Counted from the first letter of the stretch, positions 8,190 through 17,295 are shown. The stretch: 64,000 bases of DNA from Acinetobacter calcoaceticus (GCF_004345325.1 NZ_SLVJ01000001.1:62001-126000); one strand, 5' to 3'. The notes: generated by a model from the sequence alone, not told the origin. Numbers and translations: made by a program.

Positions 8190-8855
8190 ATGACAGAAAA
8201 CAAAGAGCACCCTTTTTCCAAATTCGGTACGCGTGCTGCCGCCATAGGCTTTGTCATCATGTTGATTCATGGTGCGCATCAAGGTTTTTATGAAAAATTA
8301 CGCGCGGTCATCGCCTTGCAACAACTTGAATGGAAAGAAATCACGCTCGATGTCAACACACAACACAGCTACTATATCGTGCCCTTCCGCGACGGGAGCT
8401 ACAACATCTACATCAATGAGTACAAACAACAATTTTATCAACAAAGCTGCCAAGGGTTTTCAAGCTTTTGCAAGACTTCCCACCAAGGATTAAGCAAAGC
8501 AACTGCTTTTGATTTTTATGTGAGCTACGACCCGAAGGATGAGTTTGAACGCTATTATCAATACAAATTAAAAGCCATCGATTTTATTGATTCAGATCAA
8601 CAAGCTCAACGAATCAACCTCCTCAAGCGCAGCCCCAATCACCCTGAGGAAATCAGTAATCGTATTGGCAGTTTTAAGGTTTTTTTCTTGGTGAATTTTT
8701 TCATCTATGCGGCGATCATTTTCGGGTTTTATATTTTTTATAAAAGTGTCGCGCCAACTGATAATAAATTTAGATTCATTCTACTTGCTGTCGTGTCAAT
8801 TGGCCTGCTATTGCACTATATCCATTTTATTATTCAGTTCTTGATCAGCGTTTAA
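8190..8855 (+). CDS. Orphan membrane protein between two tRNA-Arg copies
   Basis: A 221-residue protein with a hydrophobic segment near residues 12-28 (AAAIGFVIMLIH), a hydrophilic central domain of roughly 130 residues rich in Tyr and Gln with a Cys pair (QSCQGFSSFC), and two C-terminal TM helices (about 164-185 and 195-218). That predicts three TM helices with a large extracytoplasmic loop. No family is recognised. The gene is transcribed against the flanking tRNA genes and lies exactly between two identical tRNA-Arg copies, which suggests a later insertion or a local duplication. Confidence 0.65.
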   Translation: MTENKEHPFSKFGTRAAAIGFVIMLIHGAHQGFYEKLRAVIALQQLEWKEITLDVNTQHSYYIVPFRDGSYNIYINEYKQQFYQQSCQGFSSFCKTSHQGLSKATAFDFYVSYDPKDEFERYYQYKLKAIDFIDSDQQAQRINLLKRSPNHPEEISNRIGSFKVFFLVNFFIYAAIIFGFYIFYKSVAPTDNKFRFILLAVVSIGLLLHYIHFIIQFLISV

Positions 8856-8913
8856 GTTGAATATTGCGTCAGCGCTAGCGTTCCATGCATGCTATGCCTC
8901 AAATCGCAGGCAC

Positions 8914-8938
8914 AAAAAAACCGCGAAATTCGCGGTTT
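8914..8938 (-). terminator. Terminator of the tRNA Ser-Arg-Arg transcript
   Basis: CCGCG-AAATT-CGCGG with flanking AAA/TTT forms a tight hairpin followed on the minus strand by a T-run (A-run at 8914-8920). It closely resembles the terminator at 7785-7807, as expected if the tRNA-Arg unit was duplicated with its terminator. Confidence 0.75.
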
Positions 8939-8949
8939 AATCATCAAGT

Positions 8950-9026
8950 TGGTGCGCTCAGAGAGATTCGAACTCCCGACCCCTTAGTTCGTAGCCAAGT
9001 GCTCTATCCAGCTGAGCTATGAGCGC
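8950..9026 (-). tRNA. tRNA-Arg (anticodon ACG), copy 2
   Basis: Identical over 77 nt, CCA included, to the copies at 7823-7899 and 9073-9149. It lies 46 bp downstream of copy 1 and is followed by its own terminator. Confidence 0.97.
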
Positions 9027-9072
9027 GTACTTGTGTGTCATCAAGACAATTCGTTGTTTCGCAGGTTTAATG

Positions 9073-9149
9073 TGGTGCGCTCAGAGAGATTCGAACTCCC
9101 GACCCCTTAGTTCGTAGCCAAGTGCTCTATCCAGCTGAGCTATGAGCGC
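9073..9149 (-). tRNA. tRNA-Arg (anticodon ACG), copy 1
   Basis: A complete cloverleaf with anticodon ACG and encoded CCA, transcribed from the minus strand 13 bp downstream of tRNA-Ser. It is the first of three identical copies. Confidence 0.97.
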
Positions 9150-9162
9150 ATCGTAAAAAACG

Positions 9163-9252
9163 TGGCGGTGAGAGAGGGATTCGAACCCTCGATACAGTTA
9201 CCCGTATGCGTCCTTAGCAGGGACGTGGTTTCAGCCACTCACCCATCTCACC
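9163..9252 (-). tRNA. tRNA-Ser (anticodon GCT)
   Basis: A 90-nt class II tRNA with a long variable arm: acceptor GGTGAGA/TCTCACC, anticodon loop CTGCTAA, T loop TTCGAAT and encoded CCA after the G discriminator. It decodes AGC/AGU and heads the minus-strand tRNA cluster. Confidence 0.97.
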
Positions 9253-9264
9253 GAACGAGCCGCC

Positions 9265-9293
9265 ATAATACAAACTTAGTACCAACTGCACAA
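9265..9293 (-). promoter_or_regulatory. Possible promoter of the Ser-Arg-Arg tRNA transcript
   Basis: On the minus strand TTGTGC (9288-9293) and TATTAT (9265-9270) are separated by 17 bp, a dozen bases before the tRNA-Ser 5' end. The boxes are degenerate, so the call rests mainly on position. Confidence 0.35.
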
Positions 9294-9514
9294 GTGATGA
9301 AGTCAAAAAAAACCTGATTTTTTGCTCGATTAAATGTTTTTTAAGCGATTTTCATCGTTTTGTTGCTTTTTTATGCTGATTAATTCAATTATCTTACTTG
9401 GCAATTTCAAATCCTTAGAAATAGCCGATTAAAAAACACATTATTGCAATCATTTACGTGCAGTCCGACGCTGCATGTCTTATGCTAAAGCATCTCTGAT
9501 ATGAAATTAATGCC

Positions 9515-12454
9515 ATGATGAAAAATTGGGATGATCCAGAAGCGAAAGCTGAAGCTGAACGTTACGACAATCCTATTCCAAGTCGTACACTTATCTTAGA
9601 GACCATCGAACAAAAACAACAATCACAGTCACACGCAGATCTCGTTGAATTTTTTAATATCGCCGATCAAAGAAGTATCGATGCACTCAGTCATCGTCTT
9701 AGTGCAATGGTTCGCGACGGTCAGCTCATGAAAGATGGTTATAAATACCAACTCACCACTGATCTACCTGTATTTGATGCCACCGTCTATATCAACAATA
9801 AAGGTTTAGGCACTGCATCAATCGCAGGACAAGACGACTTACTCCTGCCTGAACGCGAATTGCGCCAAGTTTTCCACGGCGACCAAGTTAAAGTCCAACA
9901 AACGTCAGTCGATCGTAAAGGTAAAGGCTGGGGCTATATCACTGAAGTGACTCAACGTCGGGTCAAGCAAATTATTGGTCATTTGGCTATATATGAAGGT
10001 GAATACCATATTCAACCTGCTGCGCCCAATGCTCACCAACCGATTACCCTTGAAAAAGAACTGATTGAGCATGCTCAAGCCAAAGTCGGTGATGCGCTAC
10101 GTGTTGCTATTGACGACTACCCGACGCGTGATGATTTTGCCACTGCGCATATTATCCAGTCGATGGCGGACAAAGCCGATACCGAAATTATTATTCCACA
10201 AACCATTTTAGAATATGGTCTGCCTTACGAATTCCCTGAAGAAGTGGTTGCAGAGGCGGAAAGCTTTAAAGAGCCGAGCGAGCAAGATCGCAAAGGTCGT
10301 ATCGACTTACGTGATTTGGCCTTGGTCACCATTGATGGTGAAGATGCGCGCGACTTTGATGATGCAGTCTATGCAGAAAAACGTCCGGGTGGCGGCTACC
10401 GTGTGGTGGTGGCAATCGCAGACGTGAGCCATTATGTTCGTATTGGCAAACCCCTCGATGATGAAGCTCAAGAACGTGGTACTTCGGTTTATTTCCCGCA
10501 CTTCGTATTACCGATGTTGCCTGAAGCACTGTCAAATGGCTTGTGTTCACTCAATCCAAACCTCGATCGCCTATGTATGGTCTGTGATCTAACCTTGTCT
10601 CGAGCAGGTCGTGTCACCAGTTTTGAGTTTTATCCATCGGTCATGCATTCCAAAGCTCGCCTCACCTATACACAGGTGGCGGACTATTTAAATGGTGACA
10701 GTACTGCGGTGCCTGAACATCGTGAAGTTCGCAAGTCGATCAACACCTTGTTCCAACTCTATCAAGTGTTGAAAGATTTACGTCAAAAACGCCATGCGAT
10801 GGAGTTTGAGACTGTTGAAACCTATATGACCTTTGATGCATTGGGTGGGATCGATCAAATCTTGCCACGTCAACGCAACGAAGCGCATAAGCTGATCGAA
10901 GAATGCATGTTGCTCGCCAACGTGGCAGCAGCGGAATATTCACTTAAAAATGAAATTCCAATGTTGTACCGTGTGCATGAGCCACCTGAGTTTTCACGTA
11001 TCTTAAAAGTGCGTGATTTCGTCAAGTTGTTGGGACTTAAATTCCCAGAGCAACCGACCCAAGCCGATTATCAAGCCGTAATTGAAGCGACCAAAGATCG
11101 AATCGATGCACCAAGTATCCATGCGGTATTGTTACGCTCGATGATGCAAGCTTATTACGGCGCCAACAACGCTGGACACTTTGGTTTGGCCTATGAAGCG
11201 TATACCCACTTCACCTCTCCGATTCGTCGTTATCCAGACTTGTTATTGCATCGTGCCATCAAAGCGCAATTGGCTAAAAAACCTTATCCACTGTCTGGTG
11301 CAAGCTTAGATGATGCAGGTCAACATTTCTCTGCCACCGAACGTCGTGCAGATGAAGCTTCTCGATCCGTCACCACATGGTTGAAATGTCACTATATGCA
11401 GCAGCATTTGGGTGAAGAGTTTGTCGGTACCATTTCGGCTGTGGCTGAGTTTGGTTTATTCGTCACCCTCAAAGACCTCTATGTTGATGGCATGATTCAC
11501 ATTAGCCAACTCGGTGATGACTACTTTATGTATGATCAAGCCAGCCAGACCTTGGTCGGTCAAAACCGTGGTCAGGTATTTGGTTTAGGCGATGAAGTAC
11601 GCATTAAAGTTGCTGGCGTCAATCTAGATGAACGCAAAATTGACTTTGAATTGATTCAACAACTCAGTCATGCAGGTCGTGTGATTCGTAGTCGTGCGCC
11701 ACGTGTTGCCAAAGCGCAGAGCAAAGAGCAAGTCTATGCTCAGCAGAAGAACACCGCTGCCAATAGCAATGCTGAGCAAGCGCCATCGGGCAACAACCGC
11801 AATGTCAATGCCGCTAAATCTGCCAATGCCAAACCAAGCAATAACCGAAATGGCAATGCCAATGCAGCTAAACCTGCACAGGCAAAACCACCCCGTACCC
11901 GCAATCCGGCGAATAACCGCAATGGCGCAGCAGCCAATGGTCGTGGTGCAAATCCTGCTGCCGCGAATAATGCGAATGCTCAGACTGCAGCGAAGCGTAG
12001 CACTGCACCGACTGAAGCACAAAAGCACAACTCAGCTCAAAACTCAGCTCAAAACCCAGCTCAGACCACCGCCAATCCAAGCGCGCCTAAGCCTAGACGT
12101 ACTCGCTCACGTGCCAAACCGGTTGCAACAGAAAATCAAAAACCTGTAGCAGTTCAGCAAGTCGCACCGAATGAGTCTAAAGCCGTTGAAGCGAAAGTGA
12201 TTGCAACTGTTGAACCTAAAGTGATTACGCCTGTTGAAGTGAAAGTTGCTCCAGAAAAAGTGATCACGGAACAGGCACAGTCTGAGCAAAAATCTGCGAA
12301 GAAAAAAGCCAAGTCTAAGCCGAGTTCTTATAGCAAAAAGTCGGGCAAGAATGGCACGTCTAAAGCTGAAGCCAAGGCCAAAGCAAAAGACAAGGAAAAG
12401 AAAAAAGCCAAAGCCAAGAAGAAAAAGGACAATGCCAAGTCGCGTAGCGAATAA
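9515..12454 (+). CDS. rnr: Ribonuclease R with a long lysine/alanine/asparagine-rich tail
   Basis: A processive 3'-5' exoribonuclease of the RNase II family that degrades structured RNA, rRNA fragments and mRNA. Layout: N-terminal helix-turn-helix region (about 25-90), cold-shock OB domains (about 90-250), the catalytic RNB domain with DGEDARDFDD at 274-283 carrying the metal-binding aspartates, and an S1 domain at about 633-715 (GEEFVGTISAVAEFGLFV). From about 720 to 979 the sequence is low complexity, rich in Ala, Asn, Gln and Pro and then almost pure Lys/Ala/Ser/Glu (for example KKKAKSKPSS). E. coli RNase R is about 813 residues, so the tail is exceptional. ATG 9515 is chosen; ATG 9518 is the alternative. 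A terminator follows. Confidence 0.97.
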   Translation: MMKNWDDPEAKAEAERYDNPIPSRTLILETIEQKQQSQSHADLVEFFNIADQRSIDALSHRLSAMVRDGQLMKDGYKYQLTTDLPVFDATVYINNKGLGTASIAGQDDLLLPERELRQVFHGDQVKVQQTSVDRKGKGWGYITEVTQRRVKQIIGHLAIYEGEYHIQPAAPNAHQPITLEKELIEHAQAKVGDALRVAIDDYPTRDDFATAHIIQSMADKADTEIIIPQTILEYGLPYEFPEEVVAEAESFKEPSEQDRKGRIDLRDLALVTIDGEDARDFDDAVYAEKRPGGGYRVVVAIADVSHYVRIGKPLDDEAQERGTSVYFPHFVLPMLPEALSNGLCSLNPNLDRLCMVCDLTLSRAGRVTSFEFYPSVMHSKARLTYTQVADYLNGDSTAVPEHREVRKSINTLFQLYQVLKDLRQKRHAMEFETVETYMTFDALGGIDQILPRQRNEAHKLIEECMLLANVAAAEYSLKNEIPMLYRVHEPPEFSRILKVRDFVKLLGLKFPEQPTQADYQAVIEATKDRIDAPSIHAVLLRSMMQAYYGANNAGHFGLAYEAYTHFTSPIRRYPDLLLHRAIKAQLAKKPYPLSGASLDDAGQHFSATERRADEASRSVTTWLKCHYMQQHLGEEFVGTISAVAEFGLFVTLKDLYVDGMIHISQLGDDYFMYDQASQTLVGQNRGQVFGLGDEVRIKVAGVNLDERKIDFELIQQLSHAGRVIRSRAPRVAKAQSKEQVYAQQKNTAANSNAEQAPSGNNRNVNAAKSANAKPSNNRNGNANAAKPAQAKPPRTRNPANNRNGAAANGRGANPAAANNANAQTAAKRSTAPTEAQKHNSAQNSAQNPAQTTANPSAPKPRRTRSRAKPVATENQKPVAVQQVAPNESKAVEAKVIATVEPKVITPVEVKVAPEKVITEQAQSEQKSAKKKAKSKPSSYSKKSGKNGTSKAEAKAKAKDKEKKKAKAKKKKDNAKSRSE

Positions 12455-12476
12455 AGCATTCCTTTCATCGAAGCCA

Positions 12477-12509
12477 AAAATACGGACCCTGAGCGGTCCG
12501 TATTTTTTT
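12477..12509 (+). terminator. Terminator after rnr
   Basis: ATACGGACC and GGTCCGTAT form a 9-bp stem around CTGAGC, followed by TTTTTTT. Confidence 0.85.
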
Positions 12510-12659
12510 GCTTCATTCTGAGTGACTCAAGCAACAATGCTTGAATAAAGCCTTGTTTGCGTTAAGCATTCGCATCTAGCCATGCAGATCAATATTTTAA
12601 TTTGGCACTCAGCCTTTGATTCCTCATTTCACATCGTATAATGATGCGATCACACTTTG

Positions 12660-13550
12660 ATGCCCTTTATGAGTTTAATTCGCAAAATCTTTAAAAAACC
12701 GCTAAGCCAATACCATCCCCTACTGTACTTTGCAGCGACCCGCACCCGTCGCGCAATGCGATTGTGGCAATGGAAAACCGATGGCAAAAATTATGCGACC
12801 GCATTATCAAGCACTCCTTTGGCCCATCGGGTCAAAAAACATCAGTCCCTCTTGATCCGTAAACTCGGCGATAGTGATCCACGTTTGCAGCACAACAAAA
12901 TCACCAATCTCCAAATCGCCAGTCAACAGATCAGCGGCATCATCATCCATCCCCAACAGACCTTTTCTTTTTGCCAATTGGTCGGCTTACCCACGACTAA
13001 AAAAGGCTATCTTGAAGGAATGGAGCTGAGTTTTGGTGAGGCACGTTCTGGCATTGGTGGTGGGATTTGTCAAATCGCCAATTTGATTCACTGGTTGGTA
13101 CTGCATAGCCCACTTGAAGTGGTGCAACGTTCGCAACACTCCTTTGATCCCTTTCCTGATCAAGGTCGTGTACTGCCTTTTGGTAGTGGCGCTGCAATAT
13201 TTTATAACTATATTGATTATCAGTTTTATAACCCGACCGAGCATCCATTTCAGCTTAATATTTGGTTTACTGAAAAATGCATCGAAGGTGAATTACGCTG
13301 TTCGATTGACTTAGGCTACGTCTATCATGTGTTTGAACAAGCCCATCAATTCCTGAAAATCGGGAGTGATTATTATCGTAAAAATGAAATCTGGCGCCAT
13401 CAAAAAGAAAAATATAAAAGTGGTGAGATCATCAATACCGAATGTATGACCCGTAACTTTGCCAAGGTGCTGTATACCCCGAGTCATGTTGATGTTCACT
13501 TTGCTGATATGCAGGGCTATCAACAAAGTTTGCTTGAACAAGCGCAATAA
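12660..13550 (+). CDS. VanW-family protein
   Basis: A protein of about 296 residues. The core (about 95-200) carries the VanW signature: FSFCQLVGLPTTKKGYLEG, then GIGGGICQIANLIHWLVLHS and HSFDPFPDQGRVLPFGSGAA. VanW-domain proteins include an accessory gene of some vancomycin-resistance clusters, but the family is widespread in bacteria without glycopeptide resistance and its biochemical role is unknown; no van genes are nearby. No signal peptide is apparent. ATG 12660 is used; in-frame TTG 12657 and ATG 12669 (MSLIRKIFKK) are alternatives and none has a clear SD. Confidence 0.8.
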   Translation: MPFMSLIRKIFKKPLSQYHPLLYFAATRTRRAMRLWQWKTDGKNYATALSSTPLAHRVKKHQSLLIRKLGDSDPRLQHNKITNLQIASQQISGIIIHPQQTFSFCQLVGLPTTKKGYLEGMELSFGEARSGIGGGICQIANLIHWLVLHSPLEVVQRSQHSFDPFPDQGRVLPFGSGAAIFYNYIDYQFYNPTEHPFQLNIWFTEKCIEGELRCSIDLGYVYHVFEQAHQFLKIGSDYYRKNEIWRHQKEKYKSGEIINTECMTRNFAKVLYTPSHVDVHFADMQGYQQSLLEQAQ

Positions 13551-13616
13551 GGGCTGAAATTGATATGGCTTAAGCTATGATCGAAGGCAAACAATATTAT
13601 TTGAGTAATGTCAAAA

Positions 13617-13724
13617 ATGATCAAAACTAGATTGCTTTGCCTCAGCCTAAGCTTGATCAGTGGCACTGCTTTAATTTTTATAAGACCCCCATCAGCATTG
13701 AAATACTCTATCCACTCAAGCTAA
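13617..13724 (+). other. Short signal-peptide-like ORF, possible gene remnant
   Basis: A 35-codon frame encodes a basic start (MIKTR), a hydrophobic stretch (LLCLSLSLISGTALIFI) and a Ser/Ala-containing end (PPSALKYS) before a TAA. It looks like an isolated signal peptide in an otherwise gene-free gap of 270 bp. It has no SD. It may be the stump of a decayed secreted-protein gene or a chance ORF. Confidence 0.25.
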
Positions 13725-13847
13725 AAACCTAGTCAGATATTGAATAAGAAGCTTCACTCAAATGTAGTCGTTGTAATATTTCACTAATCACACTTAGATG
13801 TTAAACTGAACACCGAATTAATATTGGCTTTAAAATCAATTCCATAT

Positions 13848-14441
13848 ATGACAAGTTCCCCTATAAAATCGTTTAGACATATCTTTTATAATGTGTATGT
13901 ATTACTTTTTCTCTACCTTTTTATCACAACTGTTTATCCCATTTTTATTTCAACCTTTATCCCAAATACAAAGCTTATGCGTGGCAATGCTTGGTTTGTT
14001 GGTACAGTGCTAATCTTGGTCAATATTTGGCTCATCTTTTTCGATAAAAAAACAAAACTCTATTTACAAGAAATAAAATCACAAAAAAAGGGCAAGTTTA
14101 ATCATATACAAAGTGAGTTGGCATTCTTAATCGTTTTAGCCTTCGTTTTATGGTCGCAAATCAGCATATTCTTACCCTATTGCTATACTTATTTTTTTGG
14201 TGAGGTTCAAAACAAAGCAGCGTTGGTGCAGCCCTATAAGTCATCTCAAGCTAAAGGCTGTCAACATCTTCTTCGCGTTGATAGAGTGCAGGGACGCTTA
14301 TTTAACTTTTGCATTGATAAGAGTGTTTATCATAATTTGGCACAATATTCAGATATTCCAGCAACAGTTACTTTTAAGCAAAGCGCCTTAGGCATCGTCG
14401 TCAAACAAGTTAAAACCAAACAACACATACTTGAACCCTAA
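13848..14441 (+). CDS. Hypothetical membrane protein
   Basis: A protein of about 197 residues from ATG 13848 (an upstream in-frame TTG at 13824 would add eight). Three hydrophobic segments are visible: about 15-35 (VYVLLFLYLFITTVYPIF), about 48-65 (FVGTVLILVNIWLIFF) and about 90-115 (ELAFLIVLAFVLW...). The C-terminal about 70 residues are soluble with two Cys (KGCQHLL, FNFCID) and end KTKQHILEP. No family is recognised. It precedes the gene at 14464 by 22 bp on the same strand, so the two are probably an operon. Confidence 0.6.
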   Translation: MTSSPIKSFRHIFYNVYVLLFLYLFITTVYPIFISTFIPNTKLMRGNAWFVGTVLILVNIWLIFFDKKTKLYLQEIKSQKKGKFNHIQSELAFLIVLAFVLWSQISIFLPYCYTYFFGEVQNKAALVQPYKSSQAKGCQHLLRVDRVQGRLFNFCIDKSVYHNLAQYSDIPATVTFKQSALGIVVKQVKTKQHILEP

Positions 14442-14463
14442 GTTCTCTGTGAGAGACAAAAAT

Positions 14464-15102
14464 ATGAAGAATTCTCCCATACTTAGCTGCATATTCCTCT
14501 CTGTCATCTTCTGTCCAATGGCCTTAAAAGCTGCCGAGCTAAAATTTGATACTGTGCCGGTACGTGCCAAGCATGCTGATTTTTTCTCAGGCACCATGCC
14601 TCGCCTACAAGGTGCTGGATTTAATGCACTGAATCGTATGATTCAAAAGGACTTATATGCCCAGTTTGACCAAGATGTCGCGCGTATCGTACTCGATAGC
14701 CGTAAGATTTATCAGGACCCACAGTATTTAAGTTTTGAGGTATTTAGAGAGGCCAGTGGCGGAACCATGAGCTACAAAGCTATGTATTACAGCATTGACC
14801 TTAAACAGAAAAAACTTTTGCATCTACAGCCTTACTTGGATCAGCATCAACTCTCCAGCCAACATATTCAGCAAGCACTCGCAGACTATGTCACCCCCTG
14901 CTTATCCGACGCACCGCCTGATTATTGTGAGGATATGGCCCTGCAATCCTTACTGCATAGCGCCACACTTGATCCTGATTTTTTTAACATCAATAACAGC
15001 AACAGCTTCTATCTGAAAAAGGGCATTTTAGGGTTAAATTTTGCCAGCACCAAATATACTTATGCCTTTGAATACGATTTGAAAAGCCAACGCATCCTTT
15101 AA
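14464..15102 (+). CDS. Secreted hypothetical protein, DUF3298/RsiV-like fold suspected
   Basis: A 212-residue protein starting at ATG 14464 (MKNSPILSCIFLSVIFC), preceded by GAGAG; the open frame extends upstream to 14431 but would lose the signal peptide position. A cleavable signal peptide probably ends at LKAAE. The mature part has a beta-rich pattern (FEVFREASGGTMSYKAMYYS, IDLKQKKLLHLQPYL) reminiscent of DUF3298/RsiV-type extracytoplasmic domains, and a Cys pair (TPCLSDAPPDYC). The similarity is by eye and weak. It likely shares an operon with the membrane protein just upstream. Confidence 0.6.
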   Translation: MKNSPILSCIFLSVIFCPMALKAAELKFDTVPVRAKHADFFSGTMPRLQGAGFNALNRMIQKDLYAQFDQDVARIVLDSRKIYQDPQYLSFEVFREASGGTMSYKAMYYSIDLKQKKLLHLQPYLDQHQLSSQHIQQALADYVTPCLSDAPPDYCEDMALQSLLHSATLDPDFFNINNSNSFYLKKGILGLNFASTKYTYAFEYDLKSQRIL

Positions 15103-15213
15103 AATCATGTCCTTTGATCAGTGACCAAGTTGAAATTTCCACTGAATGACCTTGATTTTCTACTGCCAAAGCCCTACATCTAGCTATATCCGATAACGAA
15201 ATGGCATAAGACA

Positions 15214-17253
15214 ATGACTTTACAACAGGCGACCTTACCCGTCCCCCAGTTCGACCAGATTAGCCTCGATGATTTAAAACAACGCATACAAACCGCGATC
15301 CAACAAGGCCAGCAATTTTTAGATACCTTAACTGCCGTACCAGAACAACGCCAAGCACAACTTGCAGTCCTCGATCAGATTGATCAACTTGAAAACAATA
15401 TGAGTGAGTCATGGGGCATCCTCTCCCATCTCAATGCGGTGATGAACAATGCTCAAACCCGTGAACTCCATCAAGAGTTGCTGCCATCTCTAAGTGAGTA
15501 CTACACGGGCCTTGGTCAACATGCGCCCTTGTATCAAACCTACCAACAGCTACATGATGCGGCCGAATTTAGCCAGCTCAGTGAAGCGCAACAAAGCGTG
15601 ATTCGCCTTGCGATCCGTGACTTTAAATTGTCTGGTGTTGCACTCACCGGTCAGGCCAAAAGCCGTTATGCGGAAATTTCTGCACGTCTTTCGCAACTGT
15701 CATCGGACTTTACCAACCAAGTGCTCGATGCCACGCAAGCATTTTTCCAACCGTTGACTGAGCAACAGTTGCAAGGTCTGCCGCAAAGCAGCATCGAGCT
15801 ACTCAAACAATATGGTCAACAACGCCAACTGGATCAGGCGGTGGCGACCCTCGATATCCCGGCTTACTTGGCGATCATGACTTATGCAGATGATCGTGAC
15901 TTGAGAGAGCAGCTGTATCACGCCTACACCACCCGTGCATCAGAACAATCCGCTCAACCTGAGTTTGATAATAGCGCCATCATGCAAGAAATCTTGGCGC
16001 TACGTCAGGAAATGGCGGCCTTATTGGGTTTTGATAATTATGCCGAATACTCATTGGCCAGCAAAATGGCGCCAGATGTGACAACGGTACAAAAGTTCTT
16101 AATTGAATTGGCCGAGCATGCCCGCGCGCCTGCAGAGCAAGAAATTGCAGAACTGCGCGACATGGCACAGCAAGATGGCGTGGCTGAACTCAAGCCATGG
16201 GACAGTACCTATTATTCTGAGAAGATTAAACAGACGCGCTTCAAACTGTCTCAAGAAGATTTAAAACCGTACTTCCCTGCACCCAAAGTGATCCAAGGTT
16301 TGTTTGATGTGGTGAATCGTTTGTATGGCATCCAAGTCATCGAACGCCAATCCCCAGTCTGGCACCCGGATGTGCATTATTATGAAATCGAAGACCAAGG
16401 TCAGGTGTTGGGCGGTTTCTATTTTGACCTGTATGCCCGCAGTGGCAAACGTGGTGGCGCTTGGATGAGTGGCTTCCGTTCACGCATGCAAACTGCACAA
16501 GGTTTACAAAAACCGATTTGCTATATGGTTGGCAACTTTACCCCACCTGTGGCGGATCAAGCGGCCTTACTCAGTCATGATGAAGTGATCACCCTATTCC
16601 ACGAGTTTGGTCATGGCCTGCACCACTTACTCACTGAAGTCGACCAGATCTCTGTAGCCGGTACTCACGGTGTGGCCTGGGATGCGGTGGAATTGCCGAG
16701 CCAATTTATGGAGTTCTGGACTTGGGATCAGGACAGCCTCAATAGCTTGAGTGAACATATCGAGAGCAAGCAGTCTTTGCCACAGCACTTATTAACGGCT
16801 TTGCTCGATGCACGTTTCTTCCAATCTGGTATGCAAAGTCTACGTCAGATCGAATTTGCCTTGTTTGACTTGAACATTCATGCACAAAACCCTGCTTTGG
16901 ATACCACTCAGATTCAAGCCACTTTGGATGATATCCGCAGTAAATATGCAGTGCTCCCAACCACCGACTACAACCGTTTCCAAAACAGTTTTAGCCATAT
17001 CTTTGCTGGTGGTTATGCAGCGGGTTATTATTCGTATAAATGGGCGGAAGTGTTGGCCAGTGATGCCTTTGATCGCTTTGAGCAAGAAGGCGTTTTCAAT
17101 ACTGATACTGGACTGCAATTCCGTAAAGCGGTCTTGGCTGTAGGCGGTAAGGACAGTGCATTGACTGCTTTTGTCAACTTCCGTGGTCGTGAACCAAAAA
17201 TTGATGCATTGTTACGTCATCAAGGTTGGACGAATAGCGTTAAAAGCGCTTAA
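15214..17253 (+). CDS. prlC: Oligopeptidase A (M3 family zinc metallopeptidase)
   Basis: A 679-residue cytoplasmic oligopeptidase that degrades small peptides, including cleaved signal peptides. The zinc-binding motif HEFGH is at 463-467 (FHEFGHGLHHLL), with the downstream Glu ligand in the DAVELPSQF segment. Length matches E. coli PrlC (680). The start MTLQQATLPVPQFDQ is ATG 15214. The yheV-like zinc-ribbon gene begins 42 bp downstream, a linkage seen in other gammaproteobacteria. Confidence 0.96.
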   Translation: MTLQQATLPVPQFDQISLDDLKQRIQTAIQQGQQFLDTLTAVPEQRQAQLAVLDQIDQLENNMSESWGILSHLNAVMNNAQTRELHQELLPSLSEYYTGLGQHAPLYQTYQQLHDAAEFSQLSEAQQSVIRLAIRDFKLSGVALTGQAKSRYAEISARLSQLSSDFTNQVLDATQAFFQPLTEQQLQGLPQSSIELLKQYGQQRQLDQAVATLDIPAYLAIMTYADDRDLREQLYHAYTTRASEQSAQPEFDNSAIMQEILALRQEMAALLGFDNYAEYSLASKMAPDVTTVQKFLIELAEHARAPAEQEIAELRDMAQQDGVAELKPWDSTYYSEKIKQTRFKLSQEDLKPYFPAPKVIQGLFDVVNRLYGIQVIERQSPVWHPDVHYYEIEDQGQVLGGFYFDLYARSGKRGGAWMSGFRSRMQTAQGLQKPICYMVGNFTPPVADQAALLSHDEVITLFHEFGHGLHHLLTEVDQISVAGTHGVAWDAVELPSQFMEFWTWDQDSLNSLSEHIESKQSLPQHLLTALLDARFFQSGMQSLRQIEFALFDLNIHAQNPALDTTQIQATLDDIRSKYAVLPTTDYNRFQNSFSHIFAGGYAAGYYSYKWAEVLASDAFDRFEQEGVFNTDTGLQFRKAVLAVGGKDSALTAFVNFRGREPKIDALLRHQGWTNSVKSA

Positions 17254-17295
17254 ACTACCGACCTTCATAGCAAATTTAAGCGCAGTGGTAAGCAT

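Noticed and set aside
7823..9252. The repeated tRNA sequences as a CRISPR-like array
   Set aside because: The repeats are complete tRNA-Arg cloverleafs; spacing is irregular and no cas genes are present.
11624..12537. Several ORFs of 60-150 codons on both strands inside the 3' end of rnr
   Set aside because: They are shadows of the low-complexity repetitive tail of RNase R; composition is biased and no starts are plausible.
12660..13550. VanW-family gene as evidence of vancomycin resistance
   Set aside because: VanW-domain proteins are widespread and no vanA/H/X/Y genes are present in the window.
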